64,000 nt of DNA from NCBI RefSeq assembly GCF_000420465.1, contig NZ_ATUZ01000018.1, positions 113,309-177,308 on the forward strand, read 5' to 3'. Position 1 is the stretch's first letter; every line of letters begins with the position of its first letter. The notes below the pieces were generated by a model, which was given only the letters and a program-made list of their open reading frames with translations, was not told the DNA's origin and did no database searches. The position numbers and the translations under genes were made by a program. Positions 9,959-18,930 of this stretch are shown here, piece after piece. Origin of the DNA: Desulfovibrio desulfuricans DSM 642. Its GTDB lineage: Bacteria; Desulfobacterota; Desulfovibrionia; Desulfovibrionales; Desulfovibrionaceae.

Positions 9959-12109
9959 CTAGCCCGCCGTAACCGCTTCCAGAATCATGATTTCATTATA
10001 CAGGGGCTGCACCTTGCCAATACGCACATCCACGGCAAGGCCGGGGTGCGAGCGCTCGTCAAAGAGCCGCCTTTTACCGCGCACAAACATGCCCTGATCA
10101 GGCAGGCTCACAGTAATAAAAGCATCGTTTTCTTCAGTGATAACGCCGTTCCACCAGACCTTGTCGCCCTTCTGGCGGAAGAACAGCAGCTTCCAGTAGC
10201 GCGGGCGGAAGCGCTGCACCTGCCCCGCCGCGTCCAGCGCGGGCGAAAGCACGTTGAGCAGGTCTGTCAGCTCGGCTTCTGTCCAGCGCGGCGCGCCAGT
10301 GCGGAAAAAATGCACCAACTGTTCTTCGTTGACAAGGTCGGGATAACGCCTGAGCGGCGAGGTCACAGGGGTGTAGCGGGCAAGCCCGAGGGCCGCGTGG
10401 GGCCGGGCCTGCACCTCAAGGCCTGAGGGCGTGAGCGCGCGCATGATGCGCGTCATGTCCTGCGGACTTGTCCAGATGCCCGCGTATTCCCTGGGCAGGG
10501 CCACATCCTGCACACGGTGCAGCATGGCGACGCCGTGATCGGCGGCCCACTGGGCCACAGCGGCGCTGGCAAGGATCATCATTTCCGCCACCAGCATCTG
10601 CGCGTCCGAGGCCTGATAATCCAGCCCAACTTCCACGCGCACATCTGCCCCTTCGCCCTCAAGACGTATCACAGGGTCGGGCCTGTCCATAATTACCGCT
10701 CCGTCCGCAATGCGGGCGGTCTGCCGCTGACGGGCAAGTTCAAGGCCCAGACGCAGCTGTCCGGCATAGGGGGTGGCAGCATTCTGCGGCAGGGGTTCGC
10801 CTGCGGCCTGCGCGTCAAGCACGGCCTGGCTGTCCACATAGGTCAGGTTGGCGGCAAGGCTGGTCTGCACAACCGAAATTTCACACTCGCCAAGGGTGCC
10901 ATCCGCCGCCACATGCACGAGCACGCTCAGTGCGGGACGCGTCTGGCCCGCCAGCAGCGAGTAGGCGTCAGTGCCCAGTACTTCGGGCAGCATGTGGCAG
11001 TCGCCTTCCGGCAGATAGATGCTGGTGCCGCGGTGCAGCACCATCTTGTCCAGCGGCCCGCCAAAATTCCAGAACAGCGAGGGGCAGGCCAGCATGAGGG
11101 TCAGGGCCCAGCCATCGCCCTCCGCCTCCACATGAAAGGCATCGTCCACGTCGCGCGTAGTTGCGCTGTCTATGCTGATGCAGGGCAGATCGCAGACATC
11201 AAGGCTGCCTTCCTGCCCATCGTTGACAAGGGTAGTCAGGGGGTCGCGCCCTGCGGCGGCAAGGGAGTCTACCTCATCGGCGCAGGCCTGCCACCATGTG
11301 TCGCCCGAGGCATAGCCCGCACGGTCAAGCCAGAAATTATAGTGCGGCGGCACCTTGCCCCAGGCCACCAGCAGTTGCAGGGGCAGATGCGGCACATCCG
11401 GCATGCCCTTGCTCAGGGTGCGCCAGATGTTTTCCCATTCCTGACTTTCAGGATCAATCATGCGGGAAAAAAGAACTTCTTCCAGGCGCTCGGCCACTTC
11501 CTGCGAGGGCCATTCGCCAAGGGCAGCGCCCTCGCGCGGGGGCTGGGGCAGCTCGCGCTTGCGGCAGGCAACATCCCACAAAAGGCGTAGAAAGGCGGCT
11601 CCGCCTGCAATGAGCGATTCGCGCTCAAGGCGGATTTTCTCCTCGGCCATGCGTTTTTCAACCATGTCGGCAGAAAAAACCTGAAAATCCGGGGGCTGAA
11701 AACGAAAATGACTTTTGCAGGCCAGCAGGGCGCGGCCATAGGCAGCCACATGATCGGTGGTGGGATCGCTTTCAAAAAGCTCGGCAAACCAGCTTGCCGG
11801 GGCCGCTTCCACCTCTCCCTGGGCGAGTTCCCACACGTCCATGACAGGAATTTGGGCGGCCATGTCTTCGCGGGTTTTTCTGTGCGCTTCAAGCACGCGC
11901 ACGGCGTCTTCCCGTCCCATGTCCGCCCCGTGCATGGGCCCTATCCAGGGCAGCAGGCGCGAAGAATTGAGCCGGGTTTCCCTTCTGTTGGGCAACAGCA
12001 GCCGCAGCCTGCCCCCGACCTCTTCAGTGACCAGGGCAATCTGCACGGCATTGCCTTCCATATATTCCACCACGCAACCCGGCGCCGGGTAGCGCACACA
12101 ATCAGACAT
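9959..12109 (-). CDS. RNB-domain 3'-5' exoribonuclease (RNase II family)
   Basis: A 716-residue RNB-family ribonuclease that would degrade single-stranded RNA from the 3' end. The catalytic centre is visible as ISIDSATTRDVDDAF (about residues 327-341), which holds the Asp cluster that binds Mg2+, and the distal TSPLRRYPDLV motif (about 598) that contacts RNA. The N-terminal 300 residues are not the canonical cold-shock domains of E. coli RNase II or RNase R and look lineage-specific; a C-terminal S1-like segment (about 640-710, GVITEENDAFITVSL) follows the catalytic domain. I give no gene symbol because the choice between rnb and rnr is not clear from sequence alone. Confidence 0.83.
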   Translation of the reverse strand: MSDCVRYPAPGCVVEYMEGNAVQIALVTEEVGGRLRLLLPNRRETRLNSSRLLPWIGPMHGADMGREDAVRVLEAHRKTREDMAAQIPVMDVWELAQGEVEAAPASWFAELFESDPTTDHVAAYGRALLACKSHFRFQPPDFQVFSADMVEKRMAEEKIRLERESLIAGGAAFLRLLWDVACRKRELPQPPREGAALGEWPSQEVAERLEEVLFSRMIDPESQEWENIWRTLSKGMPDVPHLPLQLLVAWGKVPPHYNFWLDRAGYASGDTWWQACADEVDSLAAAGRDPLTTLVNDGQEGSLDVCDLPCISIDSATTRDVDDAFHVEAEGDGWALTLMLACPSLFWNFGGPLDKMVLHRGTSIYLPEGDCHMLPEVLGTDAYSLLAGQTRPALSVLVHVAADGTLGECEISVVQTSLAANLTYVDSQAVLDAQAAGEPLPQNAATPYAGQLRLGLELARQRQTARIADGAVIMDRPDPVIRLEGEGADVRVEVGLDYQASDAQMLVAEMMILASAAVAQWAADHGVAMLHRVQDVALPREYAGIWTSPQDMTRIMRALTPSGLEVQARPHAALGLARYTPVTSPLRRYPDLVNEEQLVHFFRTGAPRWTEAELTDLLNVLSPALDAAGQVQRFRPRYWKLLFFRQKGDKVWWNGVITEENDAFITVSLPDQGMFVRGKRRLFDERSHPGLAVDVRIGKVQPLYNEIMILEAVTAG

Positions 12110-12315
12110 GCCCGCTCCTTCAGAAAAAGCGCGTCCGCTCTCCCATAGACCGTCGCGCTTGCAGCCAAAGACATTCCTTTATTTTTGGCCTTCTGGCAAG
12201 TGCCACCGGGGGCGCAGCGCCAGACATACTGGACGCAAGGGCTGTAAACCGCTATATTAGCGGCTTACGGCAACAATTTTTACCACTCGCATAGCGCGAG
12301 CAGGGCGGACACCCA

Positions 12316-14157
12316 ATGAGCAACATTATTCACCAAACTGGAGGCAGCCGTACCCTGGTCATGCAGGAGCCGGAAAAACCGCAGCTCTACCGTGAGCTTT
12401 TCCCTTACACCAGCGTTTGCCGCACCTCGTTTGACGAGGTTCTGCTGTCCCCCCGGCCGGCAGATCAGATGCGCATTACCGACACGACCTTTCGCGACGG
12501 CCAGCAGGCCCGCCCCCCCTATACGGTCAAGCAAGTGGCAAAGATGTTCGATTTTCTGCACCGACTCGGCGGAAAAACAGGACTCATCACGGCTTCGGAA
12601 TTTTTTCTGTACTCGGCCAAAGACCGCAAATGCATTGATGTATGCCGCGCCAGAGGCTACCGCTTTCCGCGTGTGACCGCCTGGATACGCGCCACCAAGG
12701 ACGACCTCAAGCTCGCGCGCGACATGGAATTTGACGAAACCGGCATGCTCACCAGCGTGTCGGACTACCATATTTTTCTCAAGCTGGGCAAAACCCGCCA
12801 GCAGGCCATGGACATGTACGTGGGCATGGCCGAGCAGGCGCTGGAATGGGGCATCATCCCCCGCTGCCACTTTGAAGACGTGACCAGAGCCGATATTTAC
12901 GGCTTCTGCCTGCCCTTGGCCCAGCGGCTCATGGAGCTTTCGCGCGAGAGCGGCATGCCGGTCAAAATCCGTCTGTGCGACACCATGGGCTACGGCGTTC
13001 CCTACCCCGGCGCGGCGCTGCCCCGATCGGTGCAGCGCATTGTGCGCTGCTTTACGGACGAGGCTGGCGTTCCCGGCCAGTGGCTTGAATGGCACGGGCA
13101 CAACGACTTCCACAAGGTGCTGGTCAACGGCGTTACCGCATGGCTTTATGGATGCGGCGCGGTCAACGGCACGCTGTTCGGCTTTGGCGAGCGCACGGGC
13201 AACACCCCGCTGGAAGCCCTGCTGGTGGAATACATTTCGCTTACGGGCGACGATGCCGCCGCAGACACCACAATTCTGAACGAAGTTGCCGAGTTCTTTG
13301 AAAAAGAACTGCACTACCGCATTCCCCACAACTATCCCTTTGTGGGCCGCGACTTCAACGCCACCAGCGCGGGCGTGCACGCCGATGGCCTGGCCAAGAA
13401 CGAAGAGATCTACAACATCTTCGACACCAAGCATCTGCTTGGCCGCCCGGTGCCCATCATCATTACCGACAAGACGGGCCGCGCTGGCGTTGCCTACTGG
13501 ATCAACGCCAACCTCAATCTGCCCAACGACCAGCAGGTCTCCAAAAAGCACCCTGCCGTGGGCCAGATATATGACGCCATCATGGCCGTGTACGAAGAAA
13601 CGGGCCGCACCACCAGCTTCTCTCACGAAGAAATGGAAGCTCTGGTACAGCGCTTCATGCCCGAGCTCTTTGCATCCGAATACGACCATATGAAGCAACT
13701 TGCTGGCGAACTTTCGGCCAACATCATCATTCGCCTTGCCCGCAGCAAGGATCTGCTGGATCTCAACAAGCATGCCTGCGCGCGGCTTGATGAATTTGTA
13801 CGCGAATTCCCCTTTATCCAGTACTGCTACCTCACAGACGATCAGGGCAAGCTGCGCTGCTCTGCCATTACCGACCCGGTCTACAAGGAAACCTACGAGG
13901 CTCTGCCCATCGGCTACGATTTTTCGGAGCGCGAATGGTTCAAGATGCCCATGAAAACCGGCGACCTGCACATCATGGATGTGTACCAGTCGCACTTTAC
14001 GAGCAAGCTCATCATCACCGTTTCATGCGCGGTGACGGATGACAAGGACAACATCGTGGGCGTCATTGGCGTGGACATCCAGCTTGAACTGCTTCTGAAA
14101 CGCGCGCGCGCCCTTCAGCAGGAAGTGGCGGCAGCAGACGACAGCGACAACGACTAA
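12316..14157 (+). CDS. Re-citrate synthase (HMGL-like) with C-terminal Cache-like domain
   Basis: A 613-residue protein whose first 450 residues form a DRE-TIM metallolyase: TDTTFRDGQQ near residue 57, a metal-binding HGHNDF near residue 260 and GERTGNTPLE near 292. This family includes isopropylmalate and homocitrate synthases and the Re-face citrate synthase known from Clostridium kluyveri and desulfovibrios lacking the usual enzyme. The neighbours, isocitrate dehydrogenase 14 bases downstream and an aconitase-type gene, support citrate formation from acetyl-CoA and oxaloacetate. Automated annotation often mislabels such genes. Residues about 480-600 are unlike the enzyme core: YCYLTDDQGKL, SEREWFK and VGVIGVDIQLELLL read as a Cache/PAS-like sensor domain seen in chemoreceptors, here without a signal peptide or membrane segment. 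Confidence 0.82.
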   Translation: MSNIIHQTGGSRTLVMQEPEKPQLYRELFPYTSVCRTSFDEVLLSPRPADQMRITDTTFRDGQQARPPYTVKQVAKMFDFLHRLGGKTGLITASEFFLYSAKDRKCIDVCRARGYRFPRVTAWIRATKDDLKLARDMEFDETGMLTSVSDYHIFLKLGKTRQQAMDMYVGMAEQALEWGIIPRCHFEDVTRADIYGFCLPLAQRLMELSRESGMPVKIRLCDTMGYGVPYPGAALPRSVQRIVRCFTDEAGVPGQWLEWHGHNDFHKVLVNGVTAWLYGCGAVNGTLFGFGERTGNTPLEALLVEYISLTGDDAAADTTILNEVAEFFEKELHYRIPHNYPFVGRDFNATSAGVHADGLAKNEEIYNIFDTKHLLGRPVPIIITDKTGRAGVAYWINANLNLPNDQQVSKKHPAVGQIYDAIMAVYEETGRTTSFSHEEMEALVQRFMPELFASEYDHMKQLAGELSANIIIRLARSKDLLDLNKHACARLDEFVREFPFIQYCYLTDDQGKLRCSAITDPVYKETYEALPIGYDFSEREWFKMPMKTGDLHIMDVYQSHFTSKLIITVSCAVTDDKDNIVGVIGVDIQLELLLKRARALQQEVAAADDSDND

Positions 14158-14171
14158 GGTAAGGAAATTCC

Positions 14172-15314
14172 ATGAACAAGAGAATCTACTGGATCGAAGG
14201 CGATGGCATTGGCCCCGAAATCTGGAAGGCCGCGCGCCCTGTCATTGAAGCTGCCCTTGCTGCCGAAAATACCGGCATCAATCTGGAGTGGACAGAGCTG
14301 CTGGCGGGCGACAAGGCCGTGAAAGAAACTGGCTCTCCCCTGCCGGAAGAAACCATGCAGACCCTGCGCAGCGCAGAACTTGCCATGAAGGGCCCCCTCG
14401 GCACCCCCGTGGGAACGGGTATCCGCAGCCTCAACGTGGCTTTGCGCCAGGGGCTTGATCTCTACGCCTGCATCCGCCCGGTGCGTCACTTTGAAGGGCT
14501 TGAAACTCCCGTCAAACACCCCGAGCGCGTCAACATGGTCATTTTCCGCGAAAATACCGAAGACGTTTACGCCGGTGTGGAATTTGCCGCGGGGACCCCC
14601 GAGGCCCGCAAGCTTATCACCTTCCTGCGTGAAGAACTGGGCGTGAACAAAGTGGGCGATGCCGCCGCAGTGGGCATCAAACCCATGACCGAGGCTGGCT
14701 CCAAGCGTCTGGTGCGCCGCGCCCTTCGCTTTGCCCTGGACCAGAAGCAGCAGAGCCTCACCCTTGTGCACAAGGGCAATATCATGAAGTTCACCGAAGG
14801 CGCCTTCCGCCAGTGGGGCTACGATGTGGCCGCGCAGGAATTTGGCGACCTCACCTGCACGGAAAAGGAACCCGTGGCTGGGCGTCTGGTGATCAAAGAC
14901 CGCATTGCCGACGCCATGTTCCAGGAGGCGCTGCTGCGCCCCGAGCAGTACCAGATTCTCGCCACGCCCAACCTCAACGGAGACTATATCTCTGACGCGC
15001 TGGCGGCGCAGGTGGGCGGCCTTGGGCTGGCCCCCGGCGTCAACATGTCGGACACCCTGGCCTTTTACGAAGCCACCCACGGCACGGCTCCCACCATTGC
15101 GGGCAAGAACAAGGCCAACCCCGGCAGCGTCATTTTGTGCGGCGCGCTGATGCTTGAACACATCGGCGTGCCCAAGGCGGCCGAGCGCATCCGCAATGCC
15201 GTGAGCAAGGCCATTGCCGCCAAGGCCGTGACCGAAGACCTCGCCGCTCAGGTGCCCGGTTCGCGCACTGTGGGTTGCGTGGAGTTCGGCGAAATCATCG
15301 GCGCAAATCTGTAG
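14172..15314 (+). CDS. icd: Isocitrate dehydrogenase
   Basis: Oxidises and decarboxylates isocitrate to 2-oxoglutarate. The 380-residue protein belongs to the isocitrate/isopropylmalate dehydrogenase family: EGDGIGPE at the N terminus, RSLNVALRQGLDLYACIRPV for isocitrate binding, FRENTEDVYAG, and the nucleotide loop THGTAPTIAGKNKANPGS. The loop has Thr-Ile and Ala where E. coli NADP-enzyme has Lys344-Tyr345 and Val351, which points toward NAD or mixed coenzyme use rather than strict NADP (inference). It is only 14 bases after the citrate synthase with a strong AAGGAAA ribosome site, so the two are an operon supplying 2-oxoglutarate for glutamate. A terminator follows. Confidence 0.92.
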   Translation: MNKRIYWIEGDGIGPEIWKAARPVIEAALAAENTGINLEWTELLAGDKAVKETGSPLPEETMQTLRSAELAMKGPLGTPVGTGIRSLNVALRQGLDLYACIRPVRHFEGLETPVKHPERVNMVIFRENTEDVYAGVEFAAGTPEARKLITFLREELGVNKVGDAAAVGIKPMTEAGSKRLVRRALRFALDQKQQSLTLVHKGNIMKFTEGAFRQWGYDVAAQEFGDLTCTEKEPVAGRLVIKDRIADAMFQEALLRPEQYQILATPNLNGDYISDALAAQVGGLGLAPGVNMSDTLAFYEATHGTAPTIAGKNKANPGSVILCGALMLEHIGVPKAAERIRNAVSKAIAAKAVTEDLAAQVPGSRTVGCVEFGEIIGANL

Positions 15315-15320
15315 ATATGT

Positions 15321-15350
15321 TAGCCCGTAGCCGAAAGGTTACGGGCTTTA
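15321..15350 (+). terminator. Terminator of the citrate synthase-icd operon
   Basis: AGCCCGTAGCC pairs with GGTTACGGGCT around a GAAA tetraloop, followed by TTA; seven bases after the icd stop. Confidence 0.75.
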
Positions 15351-15367
15351 CTTCTGCATGCTGCGCG

Positions 15368-15415
15368 GGCCAGATGCATGGCTAGTCATACGGCCAATTG
15401 CCCGGCCAGATGCAT
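15368..15415. repeat. Pair of 12-bp direct repeats upstream of the LysE gene
   Basis: GGCCAGATGCAT occurs at 15368-15379 and again at 15404-15415, 36 bases apart. The spacing is about 3.4 helical turns and the place is right for binding of a regulator of the LysE-type gene. Function is inferred. Confidence 0.4.
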
Positions 15416-15438
15416 ACTCTTGAAGGTAGAATATGAAG

Positions 15439-15509
15439 AAAAGGAGTGTCTTTACGGCTCTGTTCGGAGGTCAACCGACTGACGGGCGCAACCGCAAGGT
15501 GCTCCTTTT
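15439..15509 (+). promoter_or_regulatory. Structured 5' leader before the LysE exporter gene
   Basis: AAAAGGAG at 15439-15446 pairs with CTCCTTTT at 15502-15509, closing a 71-base element whose interior can fold further (TTCGG with CCGA, GGTC with GACT). It ends about 35 bases before the start codon. This shape fits a cis-acting leader or riboswitch-like element. I do not recognise a known riboswitch class. Confidence 0.35.
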
Positions 15510-15545
15510 ATTCCTCCTGCTCTGGCTTGAATGAAGGACTACACC

Positions 15546-16229
15546 ATGATTTCACTGGACAATCTGCTGCTGTTTGTTCCTCTGGCGGCAATTCTAGTCA
15601 TATTGCCCGGGCCTGATTTTGCGCTTATTGCCAAAATTTCGCTCATGAATGGTCGCCCGCAGGGGCAGGCCTCGGCAGTGGGCGTGGCCCTTGGCATCTG
15701 TGTGCACACCACGGCAGCCATGCTGGGCATTTCGGCCATCATCGCCCAGTCCGTGCTGTGGTTCAGCATCCTCAAATATGTGGGCGCGGCCTATCTGGTG
15801 TGGCTGGGCATTCAGGCCATACGCGCCGGGCAACGTGCTGGCCAGCCTGTAAGCGCGGCGGTAGTTAAAACGGCGCCGGAGCCGAATCCCGCCCGGTCAG
15901 TGCAACGTCTGACGTTGCGCCAATGGCTGCACTTCTTCGGCCAGGGCTTTCTGACCAATGCGCTGAATCCCAAGGCTGTGCTGATTTTTCTGACTTTTCT
16001 CCCCCAGTTCATGGATCCCCACGCACCGCTTGCCCCGCAGTTTCTCACCCTGGGAAGCATCATGTCTGGACTGTGTCTGTTCTGGTATGTGCCGCTGGCC
16101 TATATGTTGGGCCGCATCCGGCACATCTTTGAGAACAGCCGCTTCCAGAAGTGGATGCAGCGCTGCACTGGCCTTGTGTTCATAGCCTTTGGCCTCAAAC
16201 TGGCCACGGCGCAAGCTGGAGCCGATTAA
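15546..16229 (+). CDS. LysE/RhtB family amino-acid exporter
   Basis: Inner-membrane exporter of 227 residues with six hydrophobic segments. The N terminus (LPGPDFALIAKISLMNG) is the family signature, with the conserved GPD loop after TM1, followed by GVALGICVHT and the WLGIQAIRAG region. Family members export lysine, threonine, homoserine or similar amino acids; the substrate here is unknown. I chose the ATG at 15546, which has GAAGGA eight bases before it and starts as most relatives do; an upstream ATG at 15531 would add five residues. It sits between icd and the aconitase gene, its own leader before it, so it appears to be an insertion into a TCA gene group rather than part of the pathway. 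Confidence 0.88.
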   Translation: MISLDNLLLFVPLAAILVILPGPDFALIAKISLMNGRPQGQASAVGVALGICVHTTAAMLGISAIIAQSVLWFSILKYVGAAYLVWLGIQAIRAGQRAGQPVSAAVVKTAPEPNPARSVQRLTLRQWLHFFGQGFLTNALNPKAVLIFLTFLPQFMDPHAPLAPQFLTLGSIMSGLCLFWYVPLAYMLGRIRHIFENSRFQKWMQRCTGLVFIAFGLKLATAQAGAD

Positions 16230-16462
16230 CTTTGAGAATATGCATTCTCCAAGGTTAAGACACGCACGTTCCGGCGCTTAACAGCGCAAGCAAATAGCGT
16301 TGCTGTCTTCATCCGTAAGGCTCACAAGTTCGCCAACGGCTGAAGCTGCGTTACGCCTACACGGCGGGCGTCTGCTTATGCAGGCGCCAGAGCATTTCAG
16401 CTTTGAAATACTCTAGCTAACCCGCGGCGCGCCAGCGACCCGCAAACCCCTGAAGGTCTGCC

Positions 16463-18754
16463 ATGATCGAAATTGTGAACAGTTCTGTGGTGATTGACGC
16501 CAACGGCATAAACATGGCTGAAGAAGCCCGCGCCAAGGGCGTGGACATTGAAGCCGCCCGCAAAAACAGCCTTTCCGCCCGCATTCTGGCGGCGCACAAT
16601 ACCGGCACGGACGACAACGTGCTGCGCATCCGCTTTGACGCAATGGCCTCGCACGACATCACCTACGTGGGTATTGTGCAGACGGCCCGCGCCAGCGGCC
16701 TCAAGGAATTTCCCGTCCCTTACGCACTGACCAACTGCCACAACAGCCTGTGCGCCGTGGGCGGCACCATCAACGAGGACGACCATCTCTTCGGTCTTTC
16801 CGCTGCCCGCAAGTACGGCGGCATCTTTGTGCCCCCGCATCTGGCGGTCATCCACCAGTATGTGCGCGAAATGATGACCAAGTGCGGCGGCATGATCCTT
16901 GGATCAGACAGCCACACCCGCTACGGCGCGCTGGGCGTCATGGCCATTGGCGAAGGCGGGCCGGAACTGGTCAAGCAGCTGCTTGGCAAGACCTACGATG
17001 TGACCAATCCGCAAAAGGTTGTGGTATGGCTTGAGGGCGCGCCTCGCCCCGGCGTTGGCCCGCAGGACGTGGCTCTTGCCATCATTGGCGCGGTGTTCAA
17101 AAACGGCTTTGTGAAGAACAAGGTCATGGAATTCATGGGCCCCGGCGTGGCGGGTCTTTCTGTGGAATACCGCTGCGGCATTGACGTCATGACCACGGAA
17201 ACCACCTGTCTGTCGTCCATCTGGACCACTGACGAAAAGGTGCGCGACTACATGGCCATGCACGGCCGCGCGGACGACTACGCCGAGCTGCGGCTTGAAA
17301 GCCCGGCCTGCTACGATGGCCTTATCCGCGTTGATCTGAGCAGGATTGTGCCCATGATCGCCCTGCCCTTCCACCCCAGCAACGTGTACCCCGTGGCCGA
17401 AGTTGCCAAGCACGGGGCCGAACTGTTGGCCGAAGTGGAAGCCGAAGCCCTGCGCCAGTTTGGTGATGCGGCCAAGGGCCTGAACATGCGCGCCAAGGTG
17501 CGCGATGGCGGCGTGTGGGTGGATCAGGGCATCATTGCTGGCTGCGCTGGCGGCAATTTTGAAAATATCGCCCTGGCTGCCGCCATTCTGGACGGCAAAT
17601 CCACGGGCAATCAGGCCTTCAATCTGGCCGTGTACCCCGCCAGCGAACCGCAGGGCCTTGCGCTCGTCAAAAACGGCGCAACCGCCAAGCTCATGCTTGC
17701 AGGCGCGGTGATGAAGACGGCCTTCTGCGGCCCCTGTTTCGGCGCTGGCGATACCCCGGCCCACGGGGCGCTCTCCATCCGCCACACCACCCGCAACTTC
17801 CCCAACCGCGAAGGCTCCAAGCCTTCCAACGGGCAGGTTTCCACGGTGGCCCTCATGGACGCCCGCTCCATCGCCGCCACTGCGGCCAACGGCGGTCGCC
17901 TCACCCCGGCAACAGAGCTTGACTGGTCAGCGCCCGCGCTGGCCAATGTCGATCTTTCCTACTCCTTTGAGCCGCTCATCTACCACAGCCGCGTGTACAA
18001 CGGCTTTGGCAAGGCGGAACCCGAAGCCCAGCTCGTGCGCGGCCCCAACATTGCCGACTGGCCGAGCATGAGCCCCCTGCCCGAACATCTGCTCCTGCAG
18101 GTGGTAAGCGTGATCACCGACCCGGTCACCACTACGGACGAGCTGATTCCCTCCGGCGAAACTTCGTCCCTGCGCTCCAACCCGCTCAAACTGGCGGAAT
18201 ACACGCTTTCCCGCAAAGACCCCGGCTATGTGGACCGCGCCAAGGCCGTCAACGCCATGGAAGCCGCCCGCCTCGCCAATCCCGCCGATGCGGAACTGCT
18301 TGCCAAGGCGCGGGGACTCTTTGCTGTGTGCGGTCTTGACGTGTTGCAGGGCGCAGCCGACCTCAAGCAGGTGGGCCTTGGCTCCACAATCTTTGCCGTA
18401 AAGCCCGGCGATGGCTCGGCCCGCGAACAGGCGGCTTCCTGCCAGAAAGTGCTGGGCGGCTGGGCCAACATGGCTGTTGAATACGCCACCAAGCGTTACC
18501 GCTCCAACCTTATCAACTGGGGCATGCTGCCCTTTATTGTTGATCCCTCGCTGGCTGACAGCCTGAAAGTCGGCGACTGGCTTGTGGTGCCCAACGTGCG
18601 CAGCGCCGTGCAGAACGCCGACCCCAGCTTCACCGGCTACGTTGCCAGCGAAGGCGGGCAGGCTCAGCAGATCAGCCTGGCCCTCAAGGAACTGACCAGT
18701 GATGAACGCAAGATCATCCTCAATGGCTGCCTGATCAACTTCTACAACAGCTAG
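16463..18754 (+). CDS. Aconitase-family hydratase (YbhJ-like), likely aconitase
   Basis: A 763-residue [4Fe-4S] hydratase of the aconitase superfamily. The iron-sulfur ligands are visible as Cys361 (AGCAGGN) and Cys422-x2-Cys425 (FCGPC), nearly the spacing of classical aconitase, and GSDSHTRYGALG (about residues 151-162) is the active-site segment. The swivelling domain-4 region lies beyond about residue 560. The closest family I recognise is the E. coli YbhJ type of uncertain function rather than AcnA or AcnB. Its position one gene after Re-citrate synthase and icd suggests it interconverts citrate and isocitrate, completing the route to 2-oxoglutarate. That role is inference from context; a terminator follows. 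Confidence 0.8.
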   Translation: MIEIVNSSVVIDANGINMAEEARAKGVDIEAARKNSLSARILAAHNTGTDDNVLRIRFDAMASHDITYVGIVQTARASGLKEFPVPYALTNCHNSLCAVGGTINEDDHLFGLSAARKYGGIFVPPHLAVIHQYVREMMTKCGGMILGSDSHTRYGALGVMAIGEGGPELVKQLLGKTYDVTNPQKVVVWLEGAPRPGVGPQDVALAIIGAVFKNGFVKNKVMEFMGPGVAGLSVEYRCGIDVMTTETTCLSSIWTTDEKVRDYMAMHGRADDYAELRLESPACYDGLIRVDLSRIVPMIALPFHPSNVYPVAEVAKHGAELLAEVEAEALRQFGDAAKGLNMRAKVRDGGVWVDQGIIAGCAGGNFENIALAAAILDGKSTGNQAFNLAVYPASEPQGLALVKNGATAKLMLAGAVMKTAFCGPCFGAGDTPAHGALSIRHTTRNFPNREGSKPSNGQVSTVALMDARSIAATAANGGRLTPATELDWSAPALANVDLSYSFEPLIYHSRVYNGFGKAEPEAQLVRGPNIADWPSMSPLPEHLLLQVVSVITDPVTTTDELIPSGETSSLRSNPLKLAEYTLSRKDPGYVDRAKAVNAMEAARLANPADAELLAKARGLFAVCGLDVLQGAADLKQVGLGSTIFAVKPGDGSAREQAASCQKVLGGWANMAVEYATKRYRSNLINWGMLPFIVDPSLADSLKVGDWLVVPNVRSAVQNADPSFTGYVASEGGQAQQISLALKELTSDERKIILNGCLINFYNS

Positions 18755-18767
18755 GCGAGAGTTTTGC

Positions 18768-18804
18768 GGGGGAGGGACCCTTTAAAAAGGGTCTCCTCCC
18801 CCGT
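18768..18804 (+). terminator. Terminator of the aconitase-type gene
   Basis: GGGGGAGG-CCCTT pairs with AAGGG-CCTCCCCC; 14 bases after the stop. The U run is poor, but the stem is very strong. Confidence 0.6.
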
Positions 18805-18867
18805 ACCCCCACCCCCCTGAATTTTTTCTTCTGCTATCTGGAGTGGCTAACAAGGCCATTCAAAACA

Positions 18868-18908
18868 CCAAAAGGCCTCTGTGGAGCAGTTCCACAGAGG
18901 CCTTTTTA
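18868..18908 (-). terminator. Bidirectional terminator at the end of the ccm operon
   Basis: A 15-bp stem (AAAAGGCCTCTGTGGA with its complement) with A on one side and T on the other can stop transcripts from both directions. It lies 23 bases past the stop of the leftward TPR gene. Confidence 0.85.
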
Positions 18909-18930
18909 ATTTCTGGCTGGCAGAAAAGTC

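Noticed and set aside
12280..13995. A 571-codon minus-strand frame
   Set aside because: Antisense to the citrate synthase gene, whose motifs are unmistakable.
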